Below, piece by piece: positions 47,330 to 60,880 of a DNA stretch of 64,000 nucleotides (its first letter is position 1; the number at the start of each line of letters is the position of its first letter). Under the pieces are notes generated by a model that ran no database searches, was not told the origin of the DNA, and saw only the letters and a program-made list of their open reading frames with translations. This DNA comes from Pseudomonadota bacterium (GTDB lineage Bacteria; Pseudomonadota; Gammaproteobacteria; Burkholderiales; Burkholderiaceae_C). Location of the stretch: the NCBI GenBank assembly GCA_018241405.1, contig JAFEDY010000003.1, forward strand, positions 1 to 64,000, read 5' to 3'. A program made the position numbers and the translations under genes.

Positions 47330-47883
47330 GGTTGTACGTCCTTGGCTTCGGGTTCGCCTTCCTTCATATGGCGACTCAGGTAAAGCGCCTGGGCGATGAC
47401 GAAGGCAAACATCAGGCCCAGGCCACCAAACAGCTTGAAGTTGACCCAGGTGTCGGTGTCGAAGTTGTAGGCCACCCAGAGATTGAGCACCCCCATGGCG
47501 GCGAAGAAGCCCGCCCATGCCCAGTTCAACTTCAGCCACACGGGCGCGGGCAGATCGACCTGCGCGGCCATGAGGGACTGGATGAAATTCTTGCGAAACA
47601 CCAACTGCCCGATGAGCAGCGCCCCGCCCATGAGCCAGTACAGCACCGTGGGCTTCCACTTGATGAAGGTCTCGCTGTGTGCAAGCAGCGTGGCGCCGCC
47701 GAAGACCACGATCACCCCCAGGCTGAGCCACTGCATGGGCTCGACCTTGCCATGCTTGACATGGATGTAGGCGATCTGCGCCACGGTGGCGGCAATGGCC
47801 ACGCCCGTGGCCATGTAAATGCCCCAGGCCTTGAAGGCGACGAAGAACAGGATGATGGGAAAGAAGTCGAGAAGCAGTTTCAT
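47326..47883 (-). CDS. yciB: Inner membrane-spanning protein YciB (septation protein A)
   Basis: The 185-residue protein has five to six membrane helices and the family opening [20 protein letters not shown], with [12 protein letters not shown] and [20 protein letters not shown] later. YciB affects envelope integrity and septation. It overlaps msrB and bolA by four bases at each end. Confidence 0.95.
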   Translation of the reverse strand: MKLLLDFFPIILFFVAFKAWGIYMATGVAIAATVAQIAYIHVKHGKVEPMQWLSLGVIVVFGGATLLAHSETFIKWKPTVLYWLMGGALLIGQLVFRKNFIQSLMAAQVDLPAPVWLKLNWAWAGFFAAMGVLNLWVAYNFDTDTWVNFKLFGGLGLMFAFVIAQALYLSRHMKEGEPEAKDVQP

Positions 47884-48293
47884 GGCGCCGGGGGTTCGAA
47901 GTCGAGCGAGGCGGAGTTCATGCAGTAGCGCAGGCCGGTGGGGGCCGGGCCGTCGGGGAAGACATGGCCCAGGTGAGCCCCGCATTGTGCACACACGGTC
48001 TCGGTGCGCAGCATGCCATGGCTGCGATCCTGGATTTCGGCAATCGCGCCGGGTACGGCGAGCGAGAAGCTGGGCCAGCCGCAGCCCGCGTCGAACTTGG
48101 TGCCGGAGTCGAACAGCTTGGCGCCGCAGCACATGCAGTGGTAGCTGCCGTCGGCCCAGTGGCCCTCGTATTTGCCGGAGAATGGCCGTTCGGTCGCGGC
48201 ATGGCGCGTGACCTCGAAGGCCGCCGGCTCGGCCCCTTTCTCGCGCAGCAGGGCCTGCCACTCGGCGTCGGTTTTCTGGATGGCGTAGGTCAT
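47880..48293 (-). CDS. msrB: Peptide-methionine (R)-S-oxide reductase
   Basis: The 137-residue MsrB has the two zinc CxxC pairs (CMCCGAKLF and [12 protein letters not shown]), GCGWPSF with a Cys near the substrate, and the catalytic Cys in [11 protein letters not shown]. It reduces methionine-R-sulfoxide in proteins. It overlaps selO upstream and yciB downstream by ATGA. Confidence 0.97.
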   Translation of the reverse strand: MTYAIQKTDAEWQALLREKGAEPAAFEVTRHAATERPFSGKYEGHWADGSYHCMCCGAKLFDSGTKFDAGCGWPSFSLAVPGAIAEIQDRSHGMLRTETVCAQCGAHLGHVFPDGPAPTGLRYCMNSASLDFEPPAP

Positions 48294-49768
48294 GAGGAGC
48301 AGCTGATGGAGATGTGTGACGCCCAGTCGGGCGGGAAGTCGGCATAGGCCTCGTGGCCGGGGCGCTCGTCAAACGGGCGCGCCAGCAGGTCCTGCAGGGT
48401 TTGGAGTACGGAAAAGTCACCAAGTTTCGCGGCGCGTATAGCCGCTTCGCCCAGGTGGTTGCGCAGCACGTAGTGGGGGTTGGTTTTTAGCATCAAATCG
48501 GCCGCCAGCGCACGATCATCAACCGCGAGCAGCTCTTGATATTGAAGCAGCCAGGCGTCAAAACCCGCGCGGTCTGCAAACAGATCGCGCACCGGCTCGA
48601 ACTCGCTTGTCGCCACGGCATGCGACAGGCGGCGCCAGAAGATGGGGTAATCCACCCGGCCTGCGGACAGCAGGCGCTGCAGGCCGTCCATTAGCGCCTC
48701 GTCGCCCGCGCGGGCTTGGCGCAGGCCCAGCTTGGCGCGAAGACGCGCCATGAAGGCATCGACGAACACCGGCTCGTAGCTGTCCAGCGCGGCCTGGGCC
48801 TGCTGCACGTCCTCGATCAGCGGCAGCAGCGCGCGCGCCAGGCACAGCAGGTTCCAGTAGGCCACGCCGGGCTGGCGGTCGAAGGCGTAGCGGCCCTGGT
48901 GGTCGCTGTGGTTGCAGATATGGCCGGGGTCGAAGGCGTCGAGGAACTGGAACGGCCCGTAGTCGACGGTCAGGCCCAGGATGCTCATGTTGTCGGTGTT
49001 CATCACGCCATGGCAGAAGCCCACGGCCTGCCATAGGGCGATGAGGCGGGCGGTGCGCTCGCTCACCGCGCGCAGCAGCGCGGCGCAGGGGTTGGCGTCG
49101 GCCCGGCACTCGGGGTAGTAGCGGTCAATGACGTAGTCGGCCAGCTGGCGCAGCTCGGCGTGCTGGCCGCGCGCGGCGAAATGCTCGAAATGGCCGAAGC
49201 GTATGAAGCTGGGCGCCACGCGCGTGACCACGGCGGCGGTTTCCAGCTCCTCGCGCTGCACGGGCTGGGGCGAGCCGGTCACGCACAGGGCGCGCGTGGT
49301 GGGGATGCCCAAGGCCGCCATGGCCTCGCTGCACAAAAATTCGCGGATCGACGAGCGCAGCACGGCGCGCCCGTCGCCCATGCGCGAATAGGGCGTGCGC
49401 CCGCAGCCCTTGAGCTGGACTTCCTGGCCCGTGGCCGTCTCGCCCAGCAGGATGGCGCGGCCGTCGCCCAGCTGGCCGGCCCAGACGCCGAACTGGTGGC
49501 CGCTGTAGACGCTGGCCAGCGGCTGGCTGCCGAGGGGCGGTCTATTGCCGGTGAAGAACTGCAGCGCATCCTCGCGTAGCTGCCAGTCGTCCGGAAGGCC
49601 CAGAAGTCTGCCCACCTCTGCGCTCATGCCCACCCAATGGGGTGCAGGCAGAGGTGTGGGATGCAGCCGGGTGAAGAACGCCGGGCCCAGGGCGGCAAAG
49701 CCATCGTGCCAGCCGGCCAGCAGGGGCGGCAGAGTGGTTTGCGCGGGCGTGGCATAGACCTGGGACAT
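48290..49768 (-). CDS. selO: Protein adenylyltransferase SelO (YdiU)
   Basis: The 492-residue pseudokinase-fold protein has [28 protein letters not shown]-like [40 protein letters not shown], and [20 protein letters not shown] with the Asn/Asp metal ligands. It ends SCSS, matching the conserved C-terminal Cys. SelO moves AMP onto redox proteins such as glutaredoxin. It is the first gene of the coupled operon with msrB, yciB and bolA. The start at 49768 (MSQVYATP) fits the family. A stretch at 48488-48545 resembles the dispersed repeat. Confidence 0.96.
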   Translation of the reverse strand: MSQVYATPAQTTLPPLLAGWHDGFAALGPAFFTRLHPTPLPAPHWVGMSAEVGRLLGLPDDWQLREDALQFFTGNRPPLGSQPLASVYSGHQFGVWAGQLGDGRAILLGETATGQEVQLKGCGRTPYSRMGDGRAVLRSSIREFLCSEAMAALGIPTTRALCVTGSPQPVQREELETAAVVTRVAPSFIRFGHFEHFAARGQHAELRQLADYVIDRYYPECRADANPCAALLRAVSERTARLIALWQAVGFCHGVMNTDNMSILGLTVDYGPFQFLDAFDPGHICNHSDHQGRYAFDRQPGVAYWNLLCLARALLPLIEDVQQAQAALDSYEPVFVDAFMARLRAKLGLRQARAGDEALMDGLQRLLSAGRVDYPIFWRRLSHAVATSEFEPVRDLFADRAGFDAWLLQYQELLAVDDRALAADLMLKTNPHYVLRNHLGEAAIRAAKLGDFSVLQTLQDLLARPFDERPGHEAYADFPPDWASHISISCSS

Positions 49769-49940
49769 GTGTGGATTGTCCCCCGCATGACGATGTCCCG
49801 CAGTGAACAAAGGCCTTGTGCCATGCGTGTAGGCATTGGGTTTTCCCTGGGGAGGTGGTGACAGCGCCCGGCGCGCAGCTATAGGATGGTGCGATGTCGG
49901 ATGGTGCGATTTCCCTACCCATTTTTCACAAGGAGCTCCC

Positions 49941-51578
49941 ATGCTGGGCCTGATGCAGAACCAACCCCTGTTGATTTCCGCCCTGATCACCTTTGCCGAG
50001 CGCAACCATGGCGACGGCGAGATCGTCTCGCGCCGGGTGGAGGGCGACATCCATCGCTACACCTACCGCGACCTGGCGCGGCGCGCGCGCCAGCTGGCCA
50101 ACGCCCTCGACGCGCAGGGCCTGCAGTTCAGCGACCGTGTGGCCACGATCGCCTGGAATGGCTACCGCCACATGGAGATGTACTTTGGCGTTTCCGGCTC
50201 GGGCCGCGTGCTGCACACCATCAACCCGCGCCTGCACCCCGAGCAGATCGCCTGGATCGTGAACCACGCCGAGGACCAGGTGCTGTGCTTTGACATGAGC
50301 TTCCTGCCCATCGTCCAGGCCGTGCATACCAAATGCCCGACGGTGAAGCAATGGGTGGCCCTGTGCGACGCCGACAAGCTGCCCGCGGACTCGGGCATTC
50401 CCGGCCTCGTGAGCTATGAAGCCTGGATTGGCGCCGCCTCCAGCGACTACCAGTGGCCCAACTTTGACGAAAACACGGCGTCCAGCATGTGCTACACCAG
50501 CGGCACCACCGGCAACCCCAAGGCCGTGCTGTACAGCCACCGCTCCACCACGCTGCATGCCTACGCCGCGGCGCTGCCCGACGTGATGTGCCTGTCGGCG
50601 CGCGACTCGGTGCTGCCCGTCGTGCCCATGTTCCACGTCAACGCCTGGGGCATACCGTATTCGGCCGCGCTGACGGGCTGCAAGCTGGTCTTTCCGGGCC
50701 CTGCGCTCGATGGCAAGTCGGTCTATGAGCTGATGGAGGCCGAGGGCGTGACCTTTGCCGCGGGCGTGCCCACCGTGTGGCAGATGCTGCTCAACCATGT
50801 GAAGGCTGCCGGCCTGAAGTTCAGCAGCTTGAAGCGCACGGTGATCGGCGGATCGGCCTGCCCACCGGCCATGATCACTGCCTTCCAGGACGAATACGGC
50901 GTCTCGGTGCTGCATGCCTGGGGCATGACCGAGATGAGCCCGCTGGGCACGCTGTGCACGCTCAAGAACAAGCACCTGGCGCTGGGCAAGGACGAGCAGA
51001 TGCACATCCTGCAAAAGCAGGGCCGCGCCGTCTATGGCGTGGAGATGAAGATCGTGGGCGGCGACGGCCAGGAGCAGCCCTGGGACGGCAAGGCTTACGG
51101 TGACCTGCTGGTGCGCGGCCCGTGGATCGTGGACAGCTACTTCAAGGGCGAATGCCCGCTCGTCAAGGACGAGCATGGCGTGGGCTGGTTCCCCACGGGC
51201 GACGTGGCCACCATCGACGCCGACGGCTACATGCACATCACCGACCGCAGCAAGGACGTGATCAAGTCGGGCGGCGAATGGATCAGCTCCATCGACATCG
51301 AGAACATCGCCATGGCCCACCCTGCCGTCGCCATGGCCGCCTGCGTTGGCGTGCCCCACCCCAAGTGGGACGAGCGCCCCATCGTGGTCGTTGCCAAGCG
51401 CCCCGGAGCCGAGGTGACACGCGAGGAGTTGCTGGCCTTCTACGAAGGCAAAACGGCAAAGTGGCAGATCCCGGACGACGTGGTGTTCGTCGAGGCGATT
51501 CCGCTGGGCGCCACTGGCAAGATGCTCAAGACACGCCTGCGCGAGCAGCTGGCGGGTTACAAGCTGCCCGGGCTGTAG
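49941..51578 (+). CDS. Acyl-CoA ligase (medium/long-chain fatty-acid-type)
   Basis: The 545-residue AMP-forming enzyme has the P-loop [30 protein letters not shown], the hinge [17 protein letters not shown], and the catalytic Lys region [11 protein letters not shown]. It activates a carboxylic acid to its CoA thioester with ATP. AAGGAG precedes the ATG at 49941. It lies upstream of a Liv-type ABC transporter and beta-oxidation genes, which suggests these handle the same acid. Substrate unknown; the sequence resembles ligases for medium- to long-chain or modified acids. Confidence 0.93.
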   Translation: MLGLMQNQPLLISALITFAERNHGDGEIVSRRVEGDIHRYTYRDLARRARQLANALDAQGLQFSDRVATIAWNGYRHMEMYFGVSGSGRVLHTINPRLHPEQIAWIVNHAEDQVLCFDMSFLPIVQAVHTKCPTVKQWVALCDADKLPADSGIPGLVSYEAWIGAASSDYQWPNFDENTASSMCYTSGTTGNPKAVLYSHRSTTLHAYAAALPDVMCLSARDSVLPVVPMFHVNAWGIPYSAALTGCKLVFPGPALDGKSVYELMEAEGVTFAAGVPTVWQMLLNHVKAAGLKFSSLKRTVIGGSACPPAMITAFQDEYGVSVLHAWGMTEMSPLGTLCTLKNKHLALGKDEQMHILQKQGRAVYGVEMKIVGGDGQEQPWDGKAYGDLLVRGPWIVDSYFKGECPLVKDEHGVGWFPTGDVATIDADGYMHITDRSKDVIKSGGEWISSIDIENIAMAHPAVAMAACVGVPHPKWDERPIVVVAKRPGAEVTREELLAFYEGKTAKWQIPDDVVFVEAIPLGATGKMLKTRLREQLAGYKLPGL

Positions 51579-51716
51579 CCACTGCCGACCGGCGCGCGAG
51601 CGTTCGGGCAGCCCACCGGTCACATGGGCGATAGCTGCTAAGTGCAATCCCTGAAGAAGCTTTTTGTTGCGGGCGCTTACGCTGCCGCCGATCCATTCTT
51701 ATCGAGGAGGCATGGC

Positions 51717-52952
51717 ATGCAACGGACTATCAAAACAATAGCTTTTAGCGCAATGCTGGTGGCCGCTGGAGCCGCTTTTGCGCAAAAGGGGGAGACGGTC
51801 AGGATTGCCTGGATCGATCCGCTGTCAGGCCTGATGGCGGCACTGGGCACCAACCAGATGAAGAGCTGGCAGTACCTGGCCGAGGAGTTCAGCAAGAACA
51901 ACGCGGCCGGCGTCAAGTTCGAGATCATTCCCATAGACAACAAGCTCAGTCCGCAGGAGACGACTGCTGCCCTGCGCTCGGCCATGGACCAGGGCGTGCG
52001 CTATGTCGCGCAGGGCGATGGTTCGGGCCCGGCACTGGCCATCGTGGATGCGCTGGAGAAGCACAACGCGCGCAACAAGGGCAAGGAGGTGGTCTACCTC
52101 AACTACGCGGCCGTCGATCCCGATCTGACCAACAGCAAGTGCAGCTACTGGCATTTCCGCCTCGACGCCGACACCTCCATGAAGATGGAGGCGCTGACCA
52201 CCTACATGAAGGATCTGCCTGACGTCAAAAAGGTCTATCTGATCAACCAGAACTACTCGCACGGCCAGCAGGTCAGCAAGTACGCCAAGGAGATGCTGAA
52301 ACGCAAGCGTGCCGACGTGGAGATCGTCGGCGACGATCTGGCGCCGCTGGCCCAGGTGCGCGACTTCGCGCCCTATGTCGCCAAGATCAAGCAGTCCGGC
52401 GCCGACAGCGTGATCACCGGCAACTGGGGCTCGGACCTGGCCCTGCTCATCAAGGCCGCCAATGATGCCGGCCTGTCCAACGTCAAGTTCTACACCTATT
52501 ACGCCGTGGCCACGGGTGCGCCCACGGCGCTGGGGGCGACGGCTGCGGGCAAGGTCTACATGGTGGGCTACGGCCACCCCAACCATGAGGGTCCCATCAA
52601 CGCCATCGTGCGTGGCTACAAGGCCAAGGTCAACGACGACATGTACACGGGTTCGATCTACCACGGCTTTGCCATGCTGACCGAAGCCTTCCAGCGCGCC
52701 AAAAGCACCGACCCTGTCAAGGTGGCCGCAGTCATGGACGGCATGAAGTTCAACAGCTTCAACGGCGAGGTGGAGATGCGCAAGACCGACCACCAGCTGC
52801 AGCAGGGCTTGTACATCACGCGCTGGGAAAAGGCCGGCGGCAAGTACCCGCTGGATGCGGAAAACACCGGCTACACCTTCGTGCCCGTGAAGTACTACGA
52901 GCCCTACGTGGCCAGCACGCCCACTTCGTGCCAGATGAAGCGGCCTTCCTGA
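51717..52952 (+). CDS. ABC transporter substrate-binding protein (branched-chain amino acid type)
   Basis: The 411-residue protein has a signal peptide (MQRTIKTIAFSAMLVAAGAA ending FAQ), then the periplasmic-binding fold type I: VRIAWIDPLSGLMAALG, IDNKLSPQETTAALRSAMDQ, VKKVYLINQNYSHGQQVSKY. GAGGAGG precedes the ATG. It feeds the permeases downstream, with a terminator between. Given the neighbouring ligase and beta-oxidation genes, the ligand may be a carboxylate rather than an amino acid. Codons 5-13 resemble the dispersed repeat. Confidence 0.92.
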   Translation: MQRTIKTIAFSAMLVAAGAAFAQKGETVRIAWIDPLSGLMAALGTNQMKSWQYLAEEFSKNNAAGVKFEIIPIDNKLSPQETTAALRSAMDQGVRYVAQGDGSGPALAIVDALEKHNARNKGKEVVYLNYAAVDPDLTNSKCSYWHFRLDADTSMKMEALTTYMKDLPDVKKVYLINQNYSHGQQVSKYAKEMLKRKRADVEIVGDDLAPLAQVRDFAPYVAKIKQSGADSVITGNWGSDLALLIKAANDAGLSNVKFYTYYAVATGAPTALGATAAGKVYMVGYGHPNHEGPINAIVRGYKAKVNDDMYTGSIYHGFAMLTEAFQRAKSTDPVKVAAVMDGMKFNSFNGEVEMRKTDHQLQQGLYITRWEKAGGKYPLDAENTGYTFVPVKYYEPYVASTPTSCQMKRPS

Positions 52953-52984
52953 TCTTCGCTTTGCTCCAGGCGGGGCAAACCTCT

Positions 52985-53012
52985 GGGCCCGAGCCTGCTC
53001 GGGCCCTTTTTT
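52985..53012 (+). terminator. Terminator between the binding-protein and permease genes
   Basis: GGGCCCGAG / CTCGGGCCC form a 9-base GC stem with a 4-base loop and then TTTTTT. It lies 32 bases after the binding-protein stop and about 20 bases before the permease ATG, so read-through must supply the rest of the operon. Confidence 0.92.
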
Positions 53013-53033
53013 CGGCAGTCGACAGACGCTTCC

Positions 53034-53987
53034 ATGAATCCTGAGTTTTTCGTGATCTCGCTGCTCAACGGCTTCAGCTACGGGCTGCTGCTGTTCATGC
53101 TGAGCTCCGGCCTGACGCTGATCTTCAGCATGATGGGCGTGCTCAACTTCGCCCACACCAGCTTCTACATGCTGGGCGCCTACCTTGCGTACAGCCTGTC
53201 GGGCGCCATCGGTTTCTGGCCGGCGCTGGTGCTGGCGCCGCTCGCCGTGGGGGTGCTGGGCGCTGCGTTCGAGCGCTACTGCCTGCGCCGCGTGCACAAG
53301 TTCGGCCATGTGCCCGAGCTGCTCGTCACCTTCGGCCTGTCCTACCTGGTGCTGGAGCTGGTGCAGCTGGTCTGGGGGCGCTCCACCGTGCCCTACGGCC
53401 TGCCGCCGCTCCTGCAGGGGCCTCTGTTCACGCTCTACGGCACGCAGTTCCCGCGCTCGCGCTCCTTCATCATGCTCGTGGCGCTGCTGATGCTGCTGGC
53501 CGTGTGGTTGGTGCTTACGCGCACGCGCATCGGCCTGGTGATACAGGCGGCGCTCAAGCACCCGCAGATGGTGGAGGCCCTGGGCCACAATGTGCCGCGC
53601 GTGTTCATGCTGGTGTTTGGCGGAGGCTGTGCGCTCGCCGGCCTGGCCGGGGTGATAGGCGGCAACACCTACATCACCGAGCCGGCCATGGCGGCATCGG
53701 TCGGCTCCATCATCTTTGTGGTGGTGGTGGTGGGCGGCATGGGGTCGCTGGCCGGGGCGTTCCTCGCGTCGCTGCTGATTGGCATCGTGCAGACCTTTGC
53801 CGTGGCGCTGGACTATTCGCTGGCCGGGGCGCTGGCGCATGTCGGCGTGCCGGTGGGCGAGGGCAGCGTGGGCTGGCCGCTGTGGAAGCTCACCATCTCG
53901 CAGGTGGCGCCCATGCTGCCTTACCTGCTACTGGTTTTGATATTGATCCTGCGCCCCAAGGGGCTCCTGGGCACGCGCGAGGATTGA
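53034..53987 (+). CDS. livH: Branched-chain amino acid-type ABC permease LivH
   Basis: The 317-residue protein has about eight membrane helices, with LLNGFSYGLLLFMLSSGLTL at the start and the family GLVIQAALKHPQMVEALGHN cytoplasmic loop. It forms the channel with LivM. The stop is 4 bases before livM. Confidence 0.93.
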   Translation: MNPEFFVISLLNGFSYGLLLFMLSSGLTLIFSMMGVLNFAHTSFYMLGAYLAYSLSGAIGFWPALVLAPLAVGVLGAAFERYCLRRVHKFGHVPELLVTFGLSYLVLELVQLVWGRSTVPYGLPPLLQGPLFTLYGTQFPRSRSFIMLVALLMLLAVWLVLTRTRIGLVIQAALKHPQMVEALGHNVPRVFMLVFGGGCALAGLAGVIGGNTYITEPAMAASVGSIIFVVVVVGGMGSLAGAFLASLLIGIVQTFAVALDYSLAGALAHVGVPVGEGSVGWPLWKLTISQVAPMLPYLLLVLILILRPKGLLGTRED

Positions 53988-53991
53988 CTCC

Positions 53992-55287
53992 ATGACTGCC
54001 ACCCATTACCGCTTCAAGCCCTGGAACGTGGGGCGCTTCCTTGTCTGGACGCTGTTCGCGCTGCTGCTCATCGCCGCGCCCCATGTGTTCACCAGCAGCC
54101 TGGCGCTGACCATGCTGTCGCAGATGGGCTACCTGATCATCATCTGCCTGTCCTACAACATGCTCTTGGGCCAGGGCGGCATGCTCAGCTTTGGCCATGC
54201 GGTCTACACCGGGCTGGGCTCCTTCATCACCATCCATGCCATCAACATGGCCGGACGCGGCGAGTTTCCCGTGCCGCTGGTTTTCATGCCTGTGGTGGGC
54301 GGCCTGGCCGGCCTGTTCTTTGCCGTGCTGCTGGGCTACGTGACGACGAAGAAATCGGGCACCACCTTTGCGATGATCACCCTGGGCATAGGTGAGCTGA
54401 TCGCCGCCATGGCGCTGATGTTCCCCGAATTCTTTGGCGGCGAGGGCGGCGTGACCACGGACCGGGTCTATGGCCGGGGCTTTCTGGGCATCACCTTCGG
54501 CCCCGGCATCGAGGTCTACTACCTGATCGCCGCCTACTGCTTCATCTGCACCGCCGCCATGTTCGCCTTCACCGGCACACCGCTGGGGCGCATGCTCAAC
54601 GCCGTGCGTGACAACCCCGAGCGCGTGGAGTTCATGGGCTACGACACGCAGCAGGTGCGCTACCGGGCATTTTGCATCGCAGGCTTCTTCGCGGGCGTGG
54701 GTGGGGCGCTGGCAGCTATCAATTTTGAGATCGTCACGGGGGCCGACAGCGTCAGCATGGTGCGCTCTGGCGGCTACCTGCTGTTCACCTTCCTGGGCGG
54801 GGCGACCTTCTTTTTCGGCCCCATCATCGGCGCGGTGCTGCTGGTGCTGGCCTCGGTGCTGCTGTCCGAGCTCTCCAAGGCCTGGCTGCTGTACCTGGGC
54901 CTGGTGTTTTTGTTCATGGTCATGTACGCGCCCGGCGGCGTGGCCAGCCTGATCATGATGAACCTGCGCCTGGCCCAATACGGCAAGCTCGGGCGGCTGT
55001 GGGTGTCCTATCTTGGATTGGCGGGCACGGGCCTGACGGCCCTGCTGGGGGCGGCGGCCATGGTGGAGATGACCTACCACCTGCAGCTCAATGCCGCGCT
55101 GGGGCCCGTCCTCAACTTCCTGGGCGCAAGCCTCGATGCCCGGGGCCTGACGAGCTGGTTCGGCGCCGGTTTCGTGCTGCTGACCGGCCTGGGCCTGTTC
55201 GAGCTGTGCCGGCGCGAGTTTCTGCGCCAATGGGGCGAGGCGCAGGAAGAAATAGAACACGAGATCAAGCGCCAGGAGGCATTGTGA
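53992..55287 (+). CDS. livM: Branched-chain amino acid-type ABC permease LivM, with extended C-terminus
   Basis: The 431-residue protein is longer than the usual LivM. Residues 1-330 are a normal permease (YLIIICLSYNMLLGQGGMLS, GRMLNAVRDNPERVEFMGYD, GGATFFFGPIIGAVLLVLAS). After that come about 100 extra residues with two more membrane segments and a charged tail (EAQEEIEHEIKRQEAL). A 22-base stretch at 54706-54727 nearly equals part of repeat copy C. Its stop overlaps the livG start. Confidence 0.93.
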   Translation: MTATHYRFKPWNVGRFLVWTLFALLLIAAPHVFTSSLALTMLSQMGYLIIICLSYNMLLGQGGMLSFGHAVYTGLGSFITIHAINMAGRGEFPVPLVFMPVVGGLAGLFFAVLLGYVTTKKSGTTFAMITLGIGELIAAMALMFPEFFGGEGGVTTDRVYGRGFLGITFGPGIEVYYLIAAYCFICTAAMFAFTGTPLGRMLNAVRDNPERVEFMGYDTQQVRYRAFCIAGFFAGVGGALAAINFEIVTGADSVSMVRSGGYLLFTFLGGATFFFGPIIGAVLLVLASVLLSELSKAWLLYLGLVFLFMVMYAPGGVASLIMMNLRLAQYGKLGRLWVSYLGLAGTGLTALLGAAAMVEMTYHLQLNAALGPVLNFLGASLDARGLTSWFGAGFVLLTGLGLFELCRREFLRQWGEAQEEIEHEIKRQEAL

Positions 55288-56075
55288 TGATGGCGGACAA
55301 GGCAACGGGCCACGCGCTGGAGTTGGTGGATTTGCGCAAGAGTTTCGGCAAGACCGAGATCATCCGCGGCGCCACCCTGGCCGTGCGCGCCGGCGAGCGC
55401 GTGGCCATCATCGGCCCCAATGGCGCGGGCAAGAGCACGCTGTTCAACCTGATCAGCGGGCGCTTTGCGCCCACCAGCGGCCAGGTGCTGCTGCACGGCG
55501 CGCGCATTGACGGCAAGAAGCCCTTCGAGATCAACCGCATGGGGCTGTCGCGCAGCTTTCAGATCACCAACATCTTCGGCAGGCTCAGCGTGTTCGAGAA
55601 CCTGCGCTGCGCCGTGCTCTGGAGCCTGGGCTATCGCTATGCGTTCTGGCGCTTTCTGTCGCGGCTGCAGGACGCCAACGAGCGCGCCGAGCAGCTCATG
55701 GAGATGATCCGCCTGCACCGAAAGCGCGACACCCTGGCCATGAACCTGACCTATGCCGAGCAGCGCGCGCTGGAGATCGGCATCACCATCGCCGGCGGCG
55801 CCAGCGTGATCCTGCTCGATGAACCCACGGCGGGCATGAGCAAGAGCGAGACCACGCGCTTCATCCACCTCATCAGGGAGGTGACCGAAGGGCGCACCCT
55901 GCTGACCGTGGAGCACGACATGGGCGTGGTCTTCGGCCTGGCCGACCGCATCGCCGTGGTGGTCTATGGCGAGGTCATCGCCTTCGACACGCCCGAGGCC
56001 GTTCGCGCCAACCCGCGTGTGCAGGAAGCCTACCTGGGCTCGGTGATTGCCACGCAGCAGGCGGAGGGACACTGA
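55287..56075 (+). CDS. livG: Branched-chain amino acid-type ABC ATPase LivG
   Basis: The 262-residue protein has Walker A GPNGAGKST, a degenerate signature LTYAEQRALEIGITIA, Walker B VILLDEPTAGMSKSE and the switch His VEHDMGVVF. The signature region reads NLTYAEQRALE instead of LSGGQ-like LSYGEQR, a common LivG variation. The start overlaps the livM stop (TGATG); an ATG three bases later is equally possible. Confidence 0.95.
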   Translation: MMADKATGHALELVDLRKSFGKTEIIRGATLAVRAGERVAIIGPNGAGKSTLFNLISGRFAPTSGQVLLHGARIDGKKPFEINRMGLSRSFQITNIFGRLSVFENLRCAVLWSLGYRYAFWRFLSRLQDANERAEQLMEMIRLHRKRDTLAMNLTYAEQRALEIGITIAGGASVILLDEPTAGMSKSETTRFIHLIREVTEGRTLLTVEHDMGVVFGLADRIAVVVYGEVIAFDTPEAVRANPRVQEAYLGSVIATQQAEGH

Positions 56076-56770
56076 TGCTGAGCGTGGAGAAACTGCACGC
56101 CTACTACGGCAAGAGCCATGTGCTGCATGGCGTGAGCTTCGAGGTGCGGCCGGGCGAGATCGTGGCGCTGCTGGGGCGCAACGGCTCGGGCCGCTCGACC
56201 GCCGCCAAGGCCATCATGGGGCTGGTGGACTGGCAGGGCTTCATCGCCTGGAAGGGCCAGAACCTGGCCGGCAAGAAGGCCTACGAGATCGCCCACCTGG
56301 GCCTGGGCTACGTGCCCGAGAGCCGCGACGTGTTCCCCCACCTGACCGTGCAGCAGAACCTGCTGCTGGGCCAGAAGGGCAGCGGCAGAAACAGCCGCTG
56401 GAGCTTTGACGACATGTACGCCATGTTCCCGCGCCTCAAGGAGCGGCGCGACGTGGAGGCCGGTGTGCTGTCCGGCGGCGAGCAGCAGATGCTGACCCTG
56501 TGCCGCACGCTCATGGGCGACCCGGACCTCATCATCATCGACGAGCCCACCGAGGGCCTGGCGCCAAAAATAGTCGAGCTGGTGGCCGAGTACCTGACCC
56601 GGCTCAAGCAGCGCGGCGTCGCGGTGCTGCTCATCGAGCAAAAGCTCACCATCGCCATGAGCATCTCCGACCGCGCCCTGGTCATGGGCCACGGCAGCAT
56701 CGTGTTCCAGGGCACGCCCGACGCGCTGCGCTGCAACGGCCATGTGCGCAAGGAGTGGCTGGAGGTGTGA
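56075..56770 (+). CDS. livF: Branched-chain amino acid-type ABC ATPase LivF, Walker A Lys replaced by Arg
   Basis: The 231-residue protein has GRNGSGRST as Walker A, with Arg40 (codon 56192-56194, CGC) in place of the nearly universal Lys. The signature LSGGEQQMLTLCRTL, Walker B LIIIDEPTEGLAP and switch segment are intact. The Lys-to-Arg change usually weakens nucleotide binding or hydrolysis, though LivG keeps a normal P-loop. The start overlaps the livG stop (TGATG). Confidence 0.95.
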   Translation: MLSVEKLHAYYGKSHVLHGVSFEVRPGEIVALLGRNGSGRSTAAKAIMGLVDWQGFIAWKGQNLAGKKAYEIAHLGLGYVPESRDVFPHLTVQQNLLLGQKGSGRNSRWSFDDMYAMFPRLKERRDVEAGVLSGGEQQMLTLCRTLMGDPDLIIIDEPTEGLAPKIVELVAEYLTRLKQRGVAVLLIEQKLTIAMSISDRALVMGHGSIVFQGTPDALRCNGHVRKEWLEV

Positions 56771-56967
56771 CTCCTTTCAGGCAGAAACTGGCGCTTGGCG
56801 CAGAACGGATGTGCGCCAGCAGCTACTGAAAATATAGTGAACCGGCACCCGGGCCGCAGGCCTTGTCCCGGTTGAGACACGCAAACCCGGCCACAGGCCC
56901 TAGACTTCCGCGTAAAAACGCACGATCGTACTTTTTAATCCATCCCCCATTCCAGAGGAACGACAGC

Positions 56968-59067
<2,100 letters not shown>

Positions 59068-59093
59068 TGGCAACGAATTAAAGGAATAGGCAT

Positions 59094-60269
<1,176 letters not shown>

Positions 60270-60296
60270 GGTCGGGCGCGGGTCTATGCTTGGCAT

Positions 60297-60797
60297 ATGC
60301 CTGCAATCCGCACCCTGCTCATCGTCTACCACTCGCTGACCGGCGGCACGGCCCAGATGGCCGAGGCCGCGCGCGCCGGCGCCTCGGCCGAACCCGCGGT
60401 GACGGTGCGCCTCGTGCACGCGTCGCAGGCCGGGCCGGACGACGTGCTGGCCGCCGACGGCTACCTGTTTGCCACGCCGGAAAATCTGGCAGCCATGAGC
60501 GGCCAGCTCAAGGACTTCTTCGACCGCAGCTACTACGGGGCGCTGGAGCGTATCAACGGCCGCCCCTATGCCAGCGTGATCTGCGCCGGCAGCGACGGCC
60601 AGAATGCCGCGCGCCAGATCGCGCGCATTGCCACGGGCTGGCGCCTCAAGGAGGTGGCCGAGCCGCTGATCGTCTGCACCCATGCCCAGACGCCCGAGGC
60701 CATCCTGGCGCCCAAGCAGATTCCCGCCGACGAGCTCGAACGCTGCCGCGCCCTGGGCGAGGCCCTGGCCACGGGGCTGGTGCTGGGCGTCTTTTAG
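60297..60797 (+). CDS. Flavodoxin-like / NAD(P)H-dependent FMN reductase-type protein
   Basis: The 166-residue protein opens with LLIVYHSLTGGTAQMAEAAR, an FMN phosphate loop, and has YLFATPENLAAMSGQLKDFF, typical of flavodoxin-like reductases. Electron partner and role are unknown. It follows the thiolase gene by 27 bases and may be in the same transcript. Confidence 0.86.
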   Translation: MPAIRTLLIVYHSLTGGTAQMAEAARAGASAEPAVTVRLVHASQAGPDDVLAADGYLFATPENLAAMSGQLKDFFDRSYYGALERINGRPYASVICAGSDGQNAARQIARIATGWRLKEVAEPLIVCTHAQTPEAILAPKQIPADELERCRALGEALATGLVLGVF

Positions 60798-60880
60798 GTG
60801 CTGTTGCATCGTGCCCATACCTGCCCTGCGGATATGTCCCGAAATCCCTCGGCCTTTGACCCCATGCGACAAGGACAAAA

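Noticed and set aside
60798..60880. Possible fluoride riboswitch before crcB
   Set aside because: The expected GGCGATGG-type start and pseudoknot pairing are not visible in the 83-base gap.
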